Source: Circinella umbellata
Lineage: Eukaryota; Mucoromycota; Mucoromycetes; Mucorales; Lichtheimiaceae
Length of the DNA stretch: 64,000 nucleotides
Assembly (NCBI GenBank): GCA_025093555.1
Contig: JAIWNF010000040.1
Span: forward strand, 62,001 to 126,000
Direction of reading: 5' to 3'
This document shows positions 24,174 to 35,931 of the stretch, piece by piece (position 1 is the first letter of the stretch; every line of letters begins with the position of its first letter). The position numbers and the translations under genes were made by a program. Under the pieces are notes generated by a model. The model searched no databases. It saw only the letters and a program-made list of their open reading frames with translations, and was not told the origin of the DNA.

Positions 24174-26628
24174 TTATTTTGCTGTGGACCTTTGTCTTTC
24201 TCTTGGTTTTGATTTAGAATGTTGTTGTTGTTGTTGTTGTTGTTGCCTGCTGGAAAAGGTAGTAGCAGTTGTCATGGTAGCTCGACGTCTTGTAGTAGCT
24301 GTAGTATTGGGTGTTGTGGTTGCTTTCGTAACAACTCGTTTATTACTATTACTACTATTGTTGCTTGCTGTCGAATGGTTGTTCTTGACGGAAGAACCCA
24401 ATTTTGGACGTCTTTGCTGCGTATTAATTAAATTCAAATCCGCTTTTACATTGACCACATCTTTTTGCACGACATGAGCATCATTGTTGTTATTTTTAGA
24501 TTGTGGAATTTTTTGTTGATTGAATGATGATTCCAAAGTACTCATATATTCCATTGCTTTTGATACTGATGTTTCCAATTGTTGACGAGCTAAGGTTTCT
24601 TTACTTATGGACTGTTCCAAAGCACACACACGTTCTTCCAATCGTTGATGTCGTAATGAATTTTCAGTCGAACATCTTTTCGTTTGTTGTTCATAACGTT
24701 GCCATGATGTACGATGATGATGTTCTGTCTTTTCTCGCTGTTGTTTTTCCTCTTTTAATAAAGATTCCAATTGTTGTAATCGTTTATGGGCTAATCGCTG
24801 TTGTTTTTCTAATGTTTGATGGAACATGCCAACTAATTTGACCATACCAGAAACATTTGAAGGAGTAGTAGAATCTGTAGGTCGTTGTTGATTATTACTG
24901 CAAGTACGCCAATCACCGCGCGTTTGATGAGAAACATTACCATCTTCAATGTCGATAATATATTCCTCGAGTTGATCTTGTTCGTTATAATTAATAGGTA
25001 AAGAACAAGAACTATTTGACGATGTAGTTTGTTGTGGTCGTGATGGTAAAGATTGGCCAAGACGTGCGCCAGCGTGCCGCAGCAAGGTTCGCGGAACATA
25101 GTGTCTTCGGGCCGAATCTTCTTCAGGTGGTGGTGCAAGGGGTGATAATAATGAGGAGGGTGACTGTGCGTATCCGGATGCATGGGCCCATCGTTTTCCT
25201 ATATTTATATAACATTATTAATATAAATTCAAAAAAAATAAATAGGGGCAGCCATTCTCTTTTTTGCATTTTGGCGGAAAGGAGAGAAAATAATAATACT
25301 AATTGTAACTTTTTCTTTCACATTAATAAATTTACCTGCTTTACTACGGAATTGAATAATAGGTGTTTCGTGTACTAATGATAATAATGGTGAATTGGGT
25401 GCTGTAATTGGAATCTTTTTTGAAGTACTTGAAACTTTAAGCGGAGAGGAACCTATATTATTATTATGACGGATACGATGGTTTCTGTTTCTGATTCTGT
25501 TATTGATATTGGTGTTGCTAACAGTAGATGAAGATAATAACGATATAGAAGACGTTCGACTACATGATGATATGGGTGTCGGTGTTTGTCTCTTTGATGA
25601 AATGGATGATGTTCGGTGAGTTGGTTTTTTCTTTGGTGATTTACTATTTTCAATATCTCTAATCCAATCCATAACTTGACGATCTTTTTGTTTTTGCTGT
25701 TGACGAGATTGTCTTTGAATTTGCTGTTCAGGTTTACGACTTGAAAACCATTCAGCCATTGCATTTTGATCTGGTTTAGGAGGTGAAAATGGAATAGATG
25801 GCTGTATTGTTGGTGGTGGTTGATGTTGTTGTAATGATGAATGGATAGTTAACGGTGAAGGAGATGGAGAGGGTGGCTGTGATTGTTGTAATGATGGTAA
25901 ATAAGAAGAAGATGATAATGTTGAAAACGGGTCATTGCTATGAATGATATGATCGCTGTTGTTGTTGTTGTTGTTGTTGTCATTATTAAACGGTGAACTA
26001 ATAGAGGATGGTGGTTCGTTTTCGTCTTGCTGCTGCATAGATGACATTCGTCTTCTTTCAGCGTTGGCACTGGCCAGTTTTTTTAGTAAGCGAGATCGAG
26101 GAGGAAATTCATATTGTTCTTGTTCAGGTGTCAAGTTCTGTGGAACAAGAATTTCCTGTGTACCATCTGGATATCGTTTGATGACTGCCTATATTATTGA
26201 CAAATATGCATATAAGAACAACAAATAAACCATATTTGATAATATGCTATTCTGCTATTATCATTATAGTAATAGCGATAGAAATAAGAATAGTAATTAT
26301 AATAATAATAATAATAACCATGATATTATTATTGTTATTGAAAAAAAAATACCTTTTTACGATCACCCCAAACAAACTGAGATCTTCGATCACGCCTACG
26401 ACGGACTTGTTTTTCCATTGCCTTTGCAGCTCTTGCAGCAATGCGACGCTGTTGTTCTTCATCTATAACATTGGGAGGGCCCGTGCGTTGTTGTTTGGTT
26501 GGCTGCTCTTTTTGTTTTTTTTGTTGATTTATTGATGATGTCGCATTCATATTGTTGTTATTGTTATTGTTGTTATTGGTATTTCTTCTTTTATTACCAC
26601 GAATCGTCATTTCATGCGTTTTTTGCAT
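24174..26628 (-). CDS. Uncharacterised low-complexity coiled-coil protein
   Basis: Three exons read on the minus strand: 26628-26353, 26188-25336 and 25198-24174, in phase, giving 717 residues. The start is the ATG of MQKTHEM. The N-terminus is basic with an Asn run and an Arg/Lys-rich helix (EEQQRRIAARAAKAMEKQ). The middle is Ser/Pro/Asn-rich with poly-Asn, and includes a helical block near MAEWFSSRKPEQQIQRQSRQ. The C-terminal third holds a probable coiled coil of about 100 residues (around KLVGMFHQTLEKQQRLAHKR), followed by a basic Ser/Thr/Asn tail with eight Gln. No catalytic motif, signal peptide or membrane segment was seen. Trinucleotide runs (GTT/CAA) encode the homopolymers. A cytoskeletal or scaffold role is possible but unsupported. 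Confidence 0.75.
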
Positions 26629-28352
26629 ATTATAATATTGATCTTTTTGTTGTTGATGTTTTTAATATGGTAAAAGGTTGTTGTTGTAGGTTACACACTT
26701 TATATAAAATTGGGGAGTAAGTAAAAAAAAAAGGTATAGTAGGCGGGTTATGATGATGACTTTCTTAAACAGTAAAAATAAAATAAGAAAAGAGAACCCC
26801 GACACATACACAAACGCACGCACTTGCACACAGACGCTACACACACAACTTCTTTCTCTACGCAGCGTTCAACACAAAACGCAACTATATATACACACGC
26901 ACAAGCGAGAGAAAGTACGCACGACCAAAGAATAAATAAAAAAAGGGGGAGGCTAATATATGTGTGTGTGTATGTGTGTGTGAAAAAAAAAGAAAGAGAG
27001 AGAGAAAGAGAAAAAAAGAGGGAAGAAAGTGTAAGTTTCGTTATTTAAGCTGAAGAATATAAAAAAGGAGAATATGAAAAAAAAAAGAAGAGGAATATAT
27101 TTTTATATACAAATGGTGTAGAATATTGTTATGTGATGTATATATAAATAAAACCGACGAAAAACAAGGATATATACAGAATGGATCCGATGAAACGGAT
27201 TTATATATTATACAAAAAAAAAAGAGAAACGAATGAGAGAAAAAGAGGGAAAACAAACACTGTAGAATGTTTTGAAGTAAAAAAAGAAAAAGAAGGATAT
27301 GTTAAAAAGGAGGTTGGCCTTTCTCCAGTATATGATGATGTATGCTGGGTGGCAACACGGGGGGAGAAGCGAAAAAAAAAAGAAAAAGAAACCAAGTAAA
27401 AAGGTAGAAAAAAATACAAGAAAAAAAAGGGGTTGAAAAGCAAAAATAAAAAATAAAAATGGGACGAGGCGGCGATAAAAAAAAATGTTTCGTCGTCGTT
27501 GTGTCGTATATAAAGTGTGTATGTGTGTATGTGTGCGTTTCGCTTTTCGTTGTGAAAAAGAAGAAAAAAAAAAAAGAGAAAAAAAGAGAAAGGAAGAAAA
27601 AGGGGTCGTTTGATGCGAAGTAACAAGAAAAAAAAACAGGTCGCTTTTAGAAATAGAAAAAAAAAGGGTAGCGTAGCAACAAAACATGAGTTTCGGTAAC
27701 CTTATAATTATTATTTGTGTGTGTGTATTGTGTGCGTTGACAAAATATATAGATTATAAGCATATGCGGTTCCCAAGGTTACACTGAGATTTCAGGGCTG
27801 TTGGTAATTTTTTTTTTGTATCGTATTATTTTTTTTCACTATCGTCCATTAGCATCATACAGAGTACATAAACATTTATATATTAATGTTCCTTTCCCCT
27901 GTTTCTTGTTTTTGTTTTGAGTGTGAAAAAAAGCTTATATATGTTTATATAATAATAGATAATGATAATAATAATAATATTACTAAAAGTAATAGTAATA
28001 GTAATAGTAATAAAACGATCATGATAATCGTTAAGATAATAAAAAATAATATACGAATTTAAACAAATGATAAAGAAGAATGTGTCTTTTCCTTTTTTTC
28101 TTCTTCCTTGGATTATATGAATAATACATATCATTCACTTTTTTTATCCATAGATAATAATGTAAGTAAACAGACAACCGCTCTCTTTTACTGATGCATT
28201 TTCTGAGGAGTAAGAGGAGGGGGTAGCTTAACGTTTGTGTTTATATTATTTGTGTTGTGGCTGCAATCAAAAGAAAAAAAAAGCAAAGCCTAGTTAGTAT
28301 ATAAAAAAACTCTCGTTCCTTTTAGGATACTTTTTTTTTGTTCCTCTCTATC
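26629..28352. other. Purine/pyrimidine-asymmetric intergenic region
   Basis: Upstream region of the 24174-26628 gene and downstream of the VHS-GAT gene. From about 26930 to 27700 the plus strand is strongly A/G-rich with GA, GT and A runs. This opens long meaningless frames such as a Phe-rich one on the minus strand at 27208-27687. No gene was recognised. Confidence 0.6.
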
Positions 28353-30726
28353 TTACGCTGCATCCGATGATGATGAGTGTCCTTCAGGTGCTTGATTCGT
28401 GTCAGAAAATGGATTGAACGGGTCCTCTGTGGTTTTTGTTGTTGTAGATAATGTTGTAGGTTGTGGTGTTGCTGTTGGTGTAGTATTGACAAGTTGTTCG
28501 GATTGTTTGGTTTGGTAACCCGTGCTATTAAAACCACCATTATTATTACTACTGCTACTACTTCCACCGATACCTGTAGTTGTTGTGTTATTTTCGTCAT
28601 CCTAAAAATAATAATGTGGTGATAATAATATATTAAATTTTTATTTTACGCGAATATTACACCTGTTGGTTTATTTTTATTTGCTTCCCCCTTATAAAAA
28701 TGCTTCACTTTTACCGATTGTTTCTGCTGACGAGTGCTACGGTTGTGCAATGTCTCAGAATTTGTAGTTGCTACGCTCACGGCACCTTGCTCCAACATAT
28801 CATCGTAAGCTTTGAAACTATTGACAAGTTCACTATTTGCCTCCAATAACGAAGCTTTTTAAAATTTAAAGTTAATGTTACACAGTGTGATATATTATTT
28901 GCGGCACCTCCCCTTTCCCTACTCTTCTCTTTATATTATGTACACGTCCCGACAACAGTACAACGGTGTACAAAAAAAACAAGAGTAAAAATATGCAAGT
29001 GAACAAACTTGCCTCCTCCCCCCGCCTTTCATCTCTTATTTTTATACTTACATATGACGTCTGAGTCCGTGCAGGTTTGAAGATGACCTGATATGATTTT
29101 TTGGAGCATTTTACATTTTGCGAAAAATTCCTATTATTATAATAACAAAATAATAATAATAAATAATAATAAATTAGAAAATAAAGAAAGATCTTAAAAA
29201 AAAACCCTCCTTCTTTCTCTTTATATTATGCATCACTATTTATATATAAATAATAATAATAATACTATTAATATTATTATTACCTGTACAAGCTCATTCT
29301 TTGAAATATCTTCTTGAGTCGGGTCCGTGAACGCGAGTGTTTGCGAAAATAATTGTGCATTATTTTTAGCTAGTAAAACATCATTCATCGCATCGACAGG
29401 TTGTGAATGATGTAATACTTCTGTCAGTTGCTAAAGAGTCGAATGTTTTTTTTTGTTGTTGTTGATTAGAATAACGATAAATAATAATTGGCGAAAAGAT
29501 AATAATTGATAAATTATAATAATGTTGATTTTTGTTGTTGGGGGAGATGGGGTTTGTATCAACAATTATCATCCCCTTCTTTCCCCCTCGGGTAGATCTT
29601 TTCCGTATTATCACACTTATTCACGCAGACCAATAAAAAAATAGAAATAACTTACTCTCTGATGTTGATTCCCCACGGGTTTATAGAACCGAGATCCTGT
29701 TGTGCCACGGGTTCTTAATCCCGTACCTCCTCCTCTTGTTTCTCCTCCACTAGGCTGGCCATTCATTAATCTCTCATAAACACGCTGTACACCTACTAAT
29801 GAGCCGTCCGATCCAAACCGACTGAGCCAGCTTTGTAAGCAATGAATAAGTTTACTATGAACCCGATCATCCGTAGACTAAATATAATGTATTAATATTA
29901 AATTAAATTGTCCCTCTTCTCATTTCTTTCATCCGCATTATATAAGTTCATTAATTAGTAATATAAACCCCCTCATTCTCCCTCATTCTTTCTCCTTTTG
30001 AAACATATGTGATAATTCTTAAAACACATAATATAGTTTTTAATCCGCTATTATATCTCCCCATTGTTTGTTTTGTGATTTTTGCTATAATTTACCTTTG
30101 CAGCTAATGTGTCTAAATCTTCAGCAAATGACTTTGCAGCAAGTTGAGCTATTATATTTTGAAATACATTCGTATCATGTGTTATATAATGTTCATATAT
30201 ATATATATATGTTAATTAGTTTCTTTTTTTTCGCTAACTCTCTCTTTTTATTTCTGCCCTTCATTTTTTTTTTGACAAACAACAACTTACGCATAAATTT
30301 CTGATGGCAATTTTCGGATAATGCGTCCAAGACCTATCATAAATATATAGGTTATTATTAACCTATATATATATTCAAACTTGTTTAAATGTTATAAATA
30401 CCTCGAGTGCAAGTACTTGTGTTTGTGGTTCGTTTGAAAGCATCTTTTTCTGTAATAATTTCCGTGCTTCTTTTGCACCAAGTTCAGTATTGTTTACAAC
30501 ATCACAAATTTGGAAAACCAAAGACCAATCGAGTTCTTGTAATGAGGAATCCGTAGCTTTTTCTATTATTGCGAACAATATGTATTGTTTTTTTTTAAAA
30601 AATAAATAAATAAAAACCTTCTGCTTCTTTCTTTTTTTCTTTTTTTCTTATTCATTAAAATTATGACTTACCGACATTAGTCGTAATAGTAGTAGGTGTA
30701 ATTTTCTTTGAAAATATACTTTTCAT
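28353..30726 (-). CDS. VHS-GAT domain trafficking protein (Lsb5-like)
   Basis: Nine exons on the minus strand join in phase: 30726-30672, 30562-30402, 30333-30291, 30148-30096, 29877-29656, 29430-29284, 29130-29052, 28854-28661 and 28601-28353, giving 400 residues. The N-terminal VHS domain (about 15-150) has the WSLVFQICDVVN and AKEARKLLQKKM helices. The GAT three-helix bundle follows (about 215-290; KNELVQEFFAKCKMLQKIIS, LLEANSELVNSFKAYDDML). The C-terminus is disordered and Asn/Thr-rich, with EDPFNPFSD, an NPF motif of the type bound by EH domains. Family members bind ubiquitin or Arf and actin-assembly factors and act in endosomal or endocytic sorting. Domain order and lack of a gamma-ear point to yeast Lsb5 or TOM1-like rather than GGA. 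Confidence 0.85.
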
Positions 30727-31958
30727 ATTCATCGAGATGGAAAATTAACAAACAAATGACAAATAAAAACAAAATAGGGAAGAGTGTATGGAAAAAAAAA
30801 AGAAAAAAAAACGGCTATTGTCTGATATGCTTGTTTCCTCCGCCAACAGTCTACATAAAAAATGCATTATTACTATCCAAGATGAGCCAATCATATGTGA
30901 TTTTCTGGTTCCAGAATTCTATAATAGGCACTGGGGCCATCTTGGCGAAAAAAACACAATAAAACACATGGCACTTAAGACAAGCGTTGACTTGGCTTAG
31001 TATGTTTCAGTTGGCACTTTTGAATTTTGTTAAAATAGACTAAAAAAATGTCGTTTTTTCTCGGTTTGGATTCTTACTAGGTCTAAAAATGACTCAATAA
31101 ATATATATATATATAAATTATTTCATACCATACGTATTGGCATATTACATTCGCTGTTGCTATTTTACATGATGTTAAGGAGATTGTTAAAGTTAAAAGT
31201 AAGCTTAACCGCTTTTTTTTTATTACCTGCTGATCAAACAAATGGGATATGTATGGAGTGCGCTTTTATTTTTATTATTTTTATTATTTTTATTATTATT
31301 AAAAGAATTAGCTTAACCATAATGTCAAAATAGATATTTGAATCGATAAGCAACCTAAAAAAAAAAGTGACATACGTCATAAAAGTGCATGCAATCGCCT
31401 TTTCTATTTTGTCGATCTTTATTTTACTCTTTTGTTTCTATGATTAAATTATCGGGCCGGAAAATGATTTACGCCAAAAATATAAAAATAAATGTCACCA
31501 GACTAAAAAAGAAAAGGAAGAACGGAGGGAAAGGAGAAACGATATGTACCCTTAAGAAAATTGATTAAACAATTGTATCAGTTTTTTTTTATTTTACGTA
31601 TTAGTAATTTATAATACAAAATGTAAATGAAACTAAGAAAATTAAAAAAGAAGGAAAGGGGAAAAGAAACATATTATGAATCTGAAAAAGAAACCAGCTT
31701 TGGCAGATAATGAAGTGTAACAAAAAGAAAAATAAAAGGAGGAATTGGCGGGTTGTGCTGCAAGGTTCATATATATTATTCCGACAATAACAACAACGAC
31801 CACAAGAACCAAGACTAATCAAAGGCAAAAGCAAAGCATATAATGAAGTATACAGGTATACGCAGGAGGGCGCATACGTAATTGAATATTGAATGATGAA
31901 ATAAGGAGGACTGATATATATAATAGAAAAAAAAAAGGGATTTTTTTCTAATCGCTTT
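30727..31958. other. Intergenic, no gene seen
   Basis: Upstream region of the VHS-GAT gene and 3' flank of the PH-domain gene. The only long frames (30708-30962 and 30788-31000, +) overlap each other and look like chance. Confidence 0.5.
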
Positions 31959-33382
31959 TTACAATGATGTTGTTTGATAAGTTTGGGCGGATAATCGACG
32001 ATATATATTATTATTTCTTGGCGGTGGAGGAAGAGGAGCTTGAGGAGGGGGGGCAGTTATTGGTGGCGGAATATCGGTAGAAAATTCAACAGAAGAACGA
32101 TTATTTGTAGGATGGTATTGATTGATATTACTGTTATTAAATTTTGTTGTATCGATAATATGTGGTAAACTTATAGTACTGCCCATAGAAGAAGGTCTAT
32201 TAGATATTGTTAGATCCTCTTCAAAATGAAAAATATCTAATCCCGAAGAAGATGTTGACCAATATTGCTCATTATTATTATTTAGTTGATGTATACTTGA
32301 TCTTGTACTAGTCGTTGTTTCGTTTGATGTTCGCGGAGAAGAGGGTTGCTGTGGCTGTTGTTGTTGATCGGATAAAGAGGATGTGACACGCTTTTTTAAT
32401 CTTGACCGAGCACTAATTGCAAACGCATTGGCGAGCATGGATGCTTTTGATGTCGAAGATGACGATGAGGAAGAGTTATTATTATTCGAATAATTACCAT
32501 TATCGTTGTTCTTGTTGGTAGAAAGAGGAGTAACCAAGGGAGTTGATTCACCAAAAGTTGGGGGTGATAGAGTTGCTGATGATGAACCAGTAGTAAAAAT
32601 GGATGATGAGGGTGATTCTGGTGACAAGGGACGAGAATGCTCAAACCCAGTAACTGTTGCTGCACTTTGGCTATTAACATAATTTTTAGGTAATGATGTT
32701 GAAATGACATTTGGTCTCCCTGGCGACGATGATGAAGACGATGGTGGTGAAGTTGATGCTATTGGCGACTTATTTGTTCCATTAGTACTGTTATCTTGCA
32801 AATCCAATCTCTCCAACCATTTATCCAACACGCTTTCATTATTTAACAGTGGAGTTGTAGTTGATTGATAAGGTGCTCCTGGCAGTTGGGGATGATGCTG
32901 ACGCTGAAAATTGCTCGCGTGTACAGCATATTCATGATAACCACTACTACCGGTACAGCTCGTATGTTGTTTGTGTTGTTTATGTATATGAAACCGAATT
33001 CGTTCCATCCAGATATCTCTTTCATCCTCAGTATCAGCTGCCAGAATATGACTAGCATGGTGACGACACGCTGATTCTATTCGAAATGACCACTGGGAGT
33101 ATTTTGTCGAACATGAACTTATCTCTCGGTAATGTTTAAGATCAACAATTCCTGTTGGTCGTATATCACCCTAAAAAATATGGTTTTGACTTAATTTTTT
33201 TTCGCAATTCTTATGAAAGTTTAAACTTTGTTTTTTTTGACATTACTTTATTACTGTACCTGATGTTTATAATAGCGTAGTTCCTTTTCATTCAAAGTAA
33301 AGTATCGTCTTTTCCAGGAACGATGTATATTCACCCAGCTCAATTTATGTAGCCAACCTGATTGTAAGTCGGCAAATGACAT
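31959..33382 (-). CDS. PH-domain protein with Ser/Pro-rich tail
   Basis: Two exons, 33382-33260 and 33170-31959, join in phase and give 444 residues. Residues 1 to about 95 form a pleckstrin-homology domain. It opens with a lipid-binding-loop-like GWLHKLSWVNIHRSWKRRYF, continues to TLNEKELRYYKHQ, and ends in a helix with the near-invariant Trp (DTEDERDIWMERI). The rest is Ser/Thr/Asn-rich and probably disordered, ending in a proline-rich segment (PPPITAPPPQAPLPPPP) that could bind SH3, WW or profilin partners. The likely role is a phosphoinositide-directed adaptor at membranes; no partner can be named. Confidence 0.85.
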
Positions 33383-33630
33383 TCCAAAGTTTTTTTTTTA
33401 TCCCGTGATAAGGAGGTGTTAAGATTGATATTATTGTGTGTGAAAGTTAACAGAAAATGAAAAAAAAAAAGTTTAGGACCCTTATTCGGGTACACGAGCT
33501 CAGCAACTCACAAACATTGAATGTCCGAAATAAAACAAAGTCTTATTGTTCAAATATAATGTGCCCCGAAATTTTCATTTCACATCGGATAGAAGCCCTT
33601 TTTGGGATTCTGAAATTTTTATTTAATTTT

Positions 33631-35931
33631 TCAACACAGCATTTGCAGCCGAACAAGCATTTCGTTACATTTCATTGGATCTATTAATCGCCGCTTGAGT
33701 ATCATATTTTTACACTCTTCTTCATTATCTTCCAAAAGCAGTTCAAGATGCTCCAATTGGTGCGGAATCACATACTTGAGTGTTCTATAGTCACACTCTT
33801 TACGTGCTTTTGATAGGCTAACAAGTACCTAATTTAACATATGAAAAATGTAGATCGCATGTTAATAAAGTTTCAAACGTGGGATACGTTTTTTTACCCT
33901 CTTTATATTTTTCTTATAATTTTTATATACGTCAGTATACGACTATATAAAATGTATTTCAAATACTTACCTGTAGGTCTATATATATTGAGTGAGAGTC
34001 TTCATTTTCAATGGAATCTAATATATTATCCGCACGAACAAAATCGTCTAAGGTTATATAATGGGTTTTACCCATGTCAGATATATTTACGCTTAGCATA
34101 TTGACAATGTTAATTTATTTGTTTATCAAATACCTATTTCGAGTGCCAGTAGCAAGGCAATAAACAAGCTCCATGAGCCAATCATTTTATCATCTGTTAT
34201 TTTATGCGAGATCACTCGTGCTTGGCATGCTTGATGCAATTTGGCACGTTTTTCGTACATCTTAAAAAAGAAAAATGTTTGAGACGATCATGTTTCCTTC
34301 TAACCTTATCCCGCCTCCCCCACACGCATCTCAATAAATGTAAACATTTTCCATTTGCGGAATTACTCACTTCAGATATAATATCCATATAAACATGACC
34401 TTGATATCTAAACAAAGTCAAAAAAAAAAGGCAGTATATTATTATATCCATCATTCTAGGCAAGAAAGTAACGGAAAAAAATTACAAACTCAAATACATA
34501 TCTTACCCAGTTTCATATTTGGATACAATTGCAGTTAAATTAAGTAAAATAATAGCTATGTTGTTGGAAGAAGTAGTGAGCTGACTTTCATCAGAATAAA
34601 AACTGACACGTTGATTATCATCATCATCACCATTATTAGTTTGAAACATCCCAGTAGCTTCAGTAAGAATGGTAGCAAATGATTGATTCTTATCTGATTT
34701 TACTGGAGCTGGTACTTCCCGCTTTTCTTCCCGTTCAATATATCGAATTCCAAGTTTTCTACATTCGGCCATCATTCTATCCATTGATATATAATCACAT
34801 TCCTATGTTTTTTTGATAATAATGTTAGTTTTTTTTTTCTGTTAAAATATCCATATAATGGGTATGTATACCTGAGCAATTGTTATTAATTGTTTGCGAT
34901 CAATTTTCCATTTATCCTGTAATGCATCCAAGTATAATGTACGTGCCAACTTAATGGATGTATCTGTCTTGTATATGCACAATAACCGTGCAAGTGCTAG
35001 CCGTGAAGCATATAAAGTGGACATAATTTGTGAAGGTGTTAGACCAGTAACAGGTGTTGATGAAGATTGAAGAATTTCGAGTGTTTCAATAAGTTGCTGT
35101 AACGCTTGATAGGTATTTTGTGGTCGTTTTGATGTATAAAAAGCTATTTGATTATAATCCATATTAGTGTCACTTATGAACATAAATAGCAACTGTCCAA
35201 AAAAAAAATACGTACTCCTACTGAGATTCCATAAAACACCTACTGCAGTTACCGGATTGGATGATTTTGCTACTGTCGTTGCTTGCTTCAGTTTGTTCAA
35301 TTCATCTAATTAATAATGCCATAAGCTACCGATTCCTTTTTTTATCATTTAACAAGGTTATTATCCATTAATGTACCTTTCACTGCTGGATCTTGAGGTT
35401 GCTGCTGCTGCTGTTGACGACCAGTAGCATTAATGCTTCCTATTATATATGTTTTATAAAGTACAAGAATCCTGTTAATGTTTGATTTTATCCTTCCATT
35501 TCTCACTTTCCATCGCGATCCATACACGTATACATATCTATTACCTGTTTTTTTCGTCTTTGTTTTCTTTTCGTTTGCAATATGTTTTGCACTTTTCAAA
35601 TGACCTTGAAAGGTTGCCTCATTACTAAATTTCTTTTTACATGGTGTACAATATAAGTTATTGTTAGTGTTTCTATTGGAGTCATTGGCCGCTATAGATT
35701 TAGAAGTACTGGATTGCTGTTGTGCTTGTATTGATCGGGTCGTATTATTGTTATCATTATTATCTAATGATCGCCAGCGATCAGAAGGACTAAATACTAG
35801 AAATACAAATCATTTAGCATTAAAATTCTTTTTATCACAATTCCTTTCGAAGTAAATACAGTACTATTGAGGGTATCGAGATTTATTTGTTGATCGTATT
35901 CTGGAATGTGTGTAAAATTAGCTTTTGACAT
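33631..35931 (-). CDS. C2H2 zinc-finger protein with helical C-terminal region
   Basis: Nine exons on the minus strand join in phase: 35931-35865, 35796-35545, 35439-35377, 35305-34872, 34802-34507, 34407-34371, 34260-34134, 34047-33971 and 33828-33631, giving 516 residues. One finger lies near residues 66-90 (CTPCKKKFSNEATFQGHLKS, then AKH), with the C-x2-C-x12-H-x5-H spacing of U1/JAZ-type fingers that often bind RNA or double-stranded RNA. A Lys-rich linker with a Gln run follows. The remaining ~380 residues are mostly helical, with Tyr/Leu-rich repeats resembling TPR-like helices (LARLLCIYKTDTSIKLARTL). I do not recognise the family. Exon 4 reads through a T-rich stretch without an intron. 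Confidence 0.75.

Noticed and set aside
24166..24477. Cys/Leu/Val-rich plus-strand frame of 103 codons
   Set aside because: It is a shadow of the Gln/Asn/Thr-coding 3' exon of the minus-strand coiled-coil gene.
27208..27687. Phe-rich minus-strand frame of 159 codons
   Set aside because: It arises from the A/G-rich plus strand; there is no start context, domain or splice logic.
33200..35220. Extra intron in exon 4 of the zinc-finger gene near 35195-35215
   Set aside because: No GT donor in the required phase exists there; the T-rich stretch reads through in frame.
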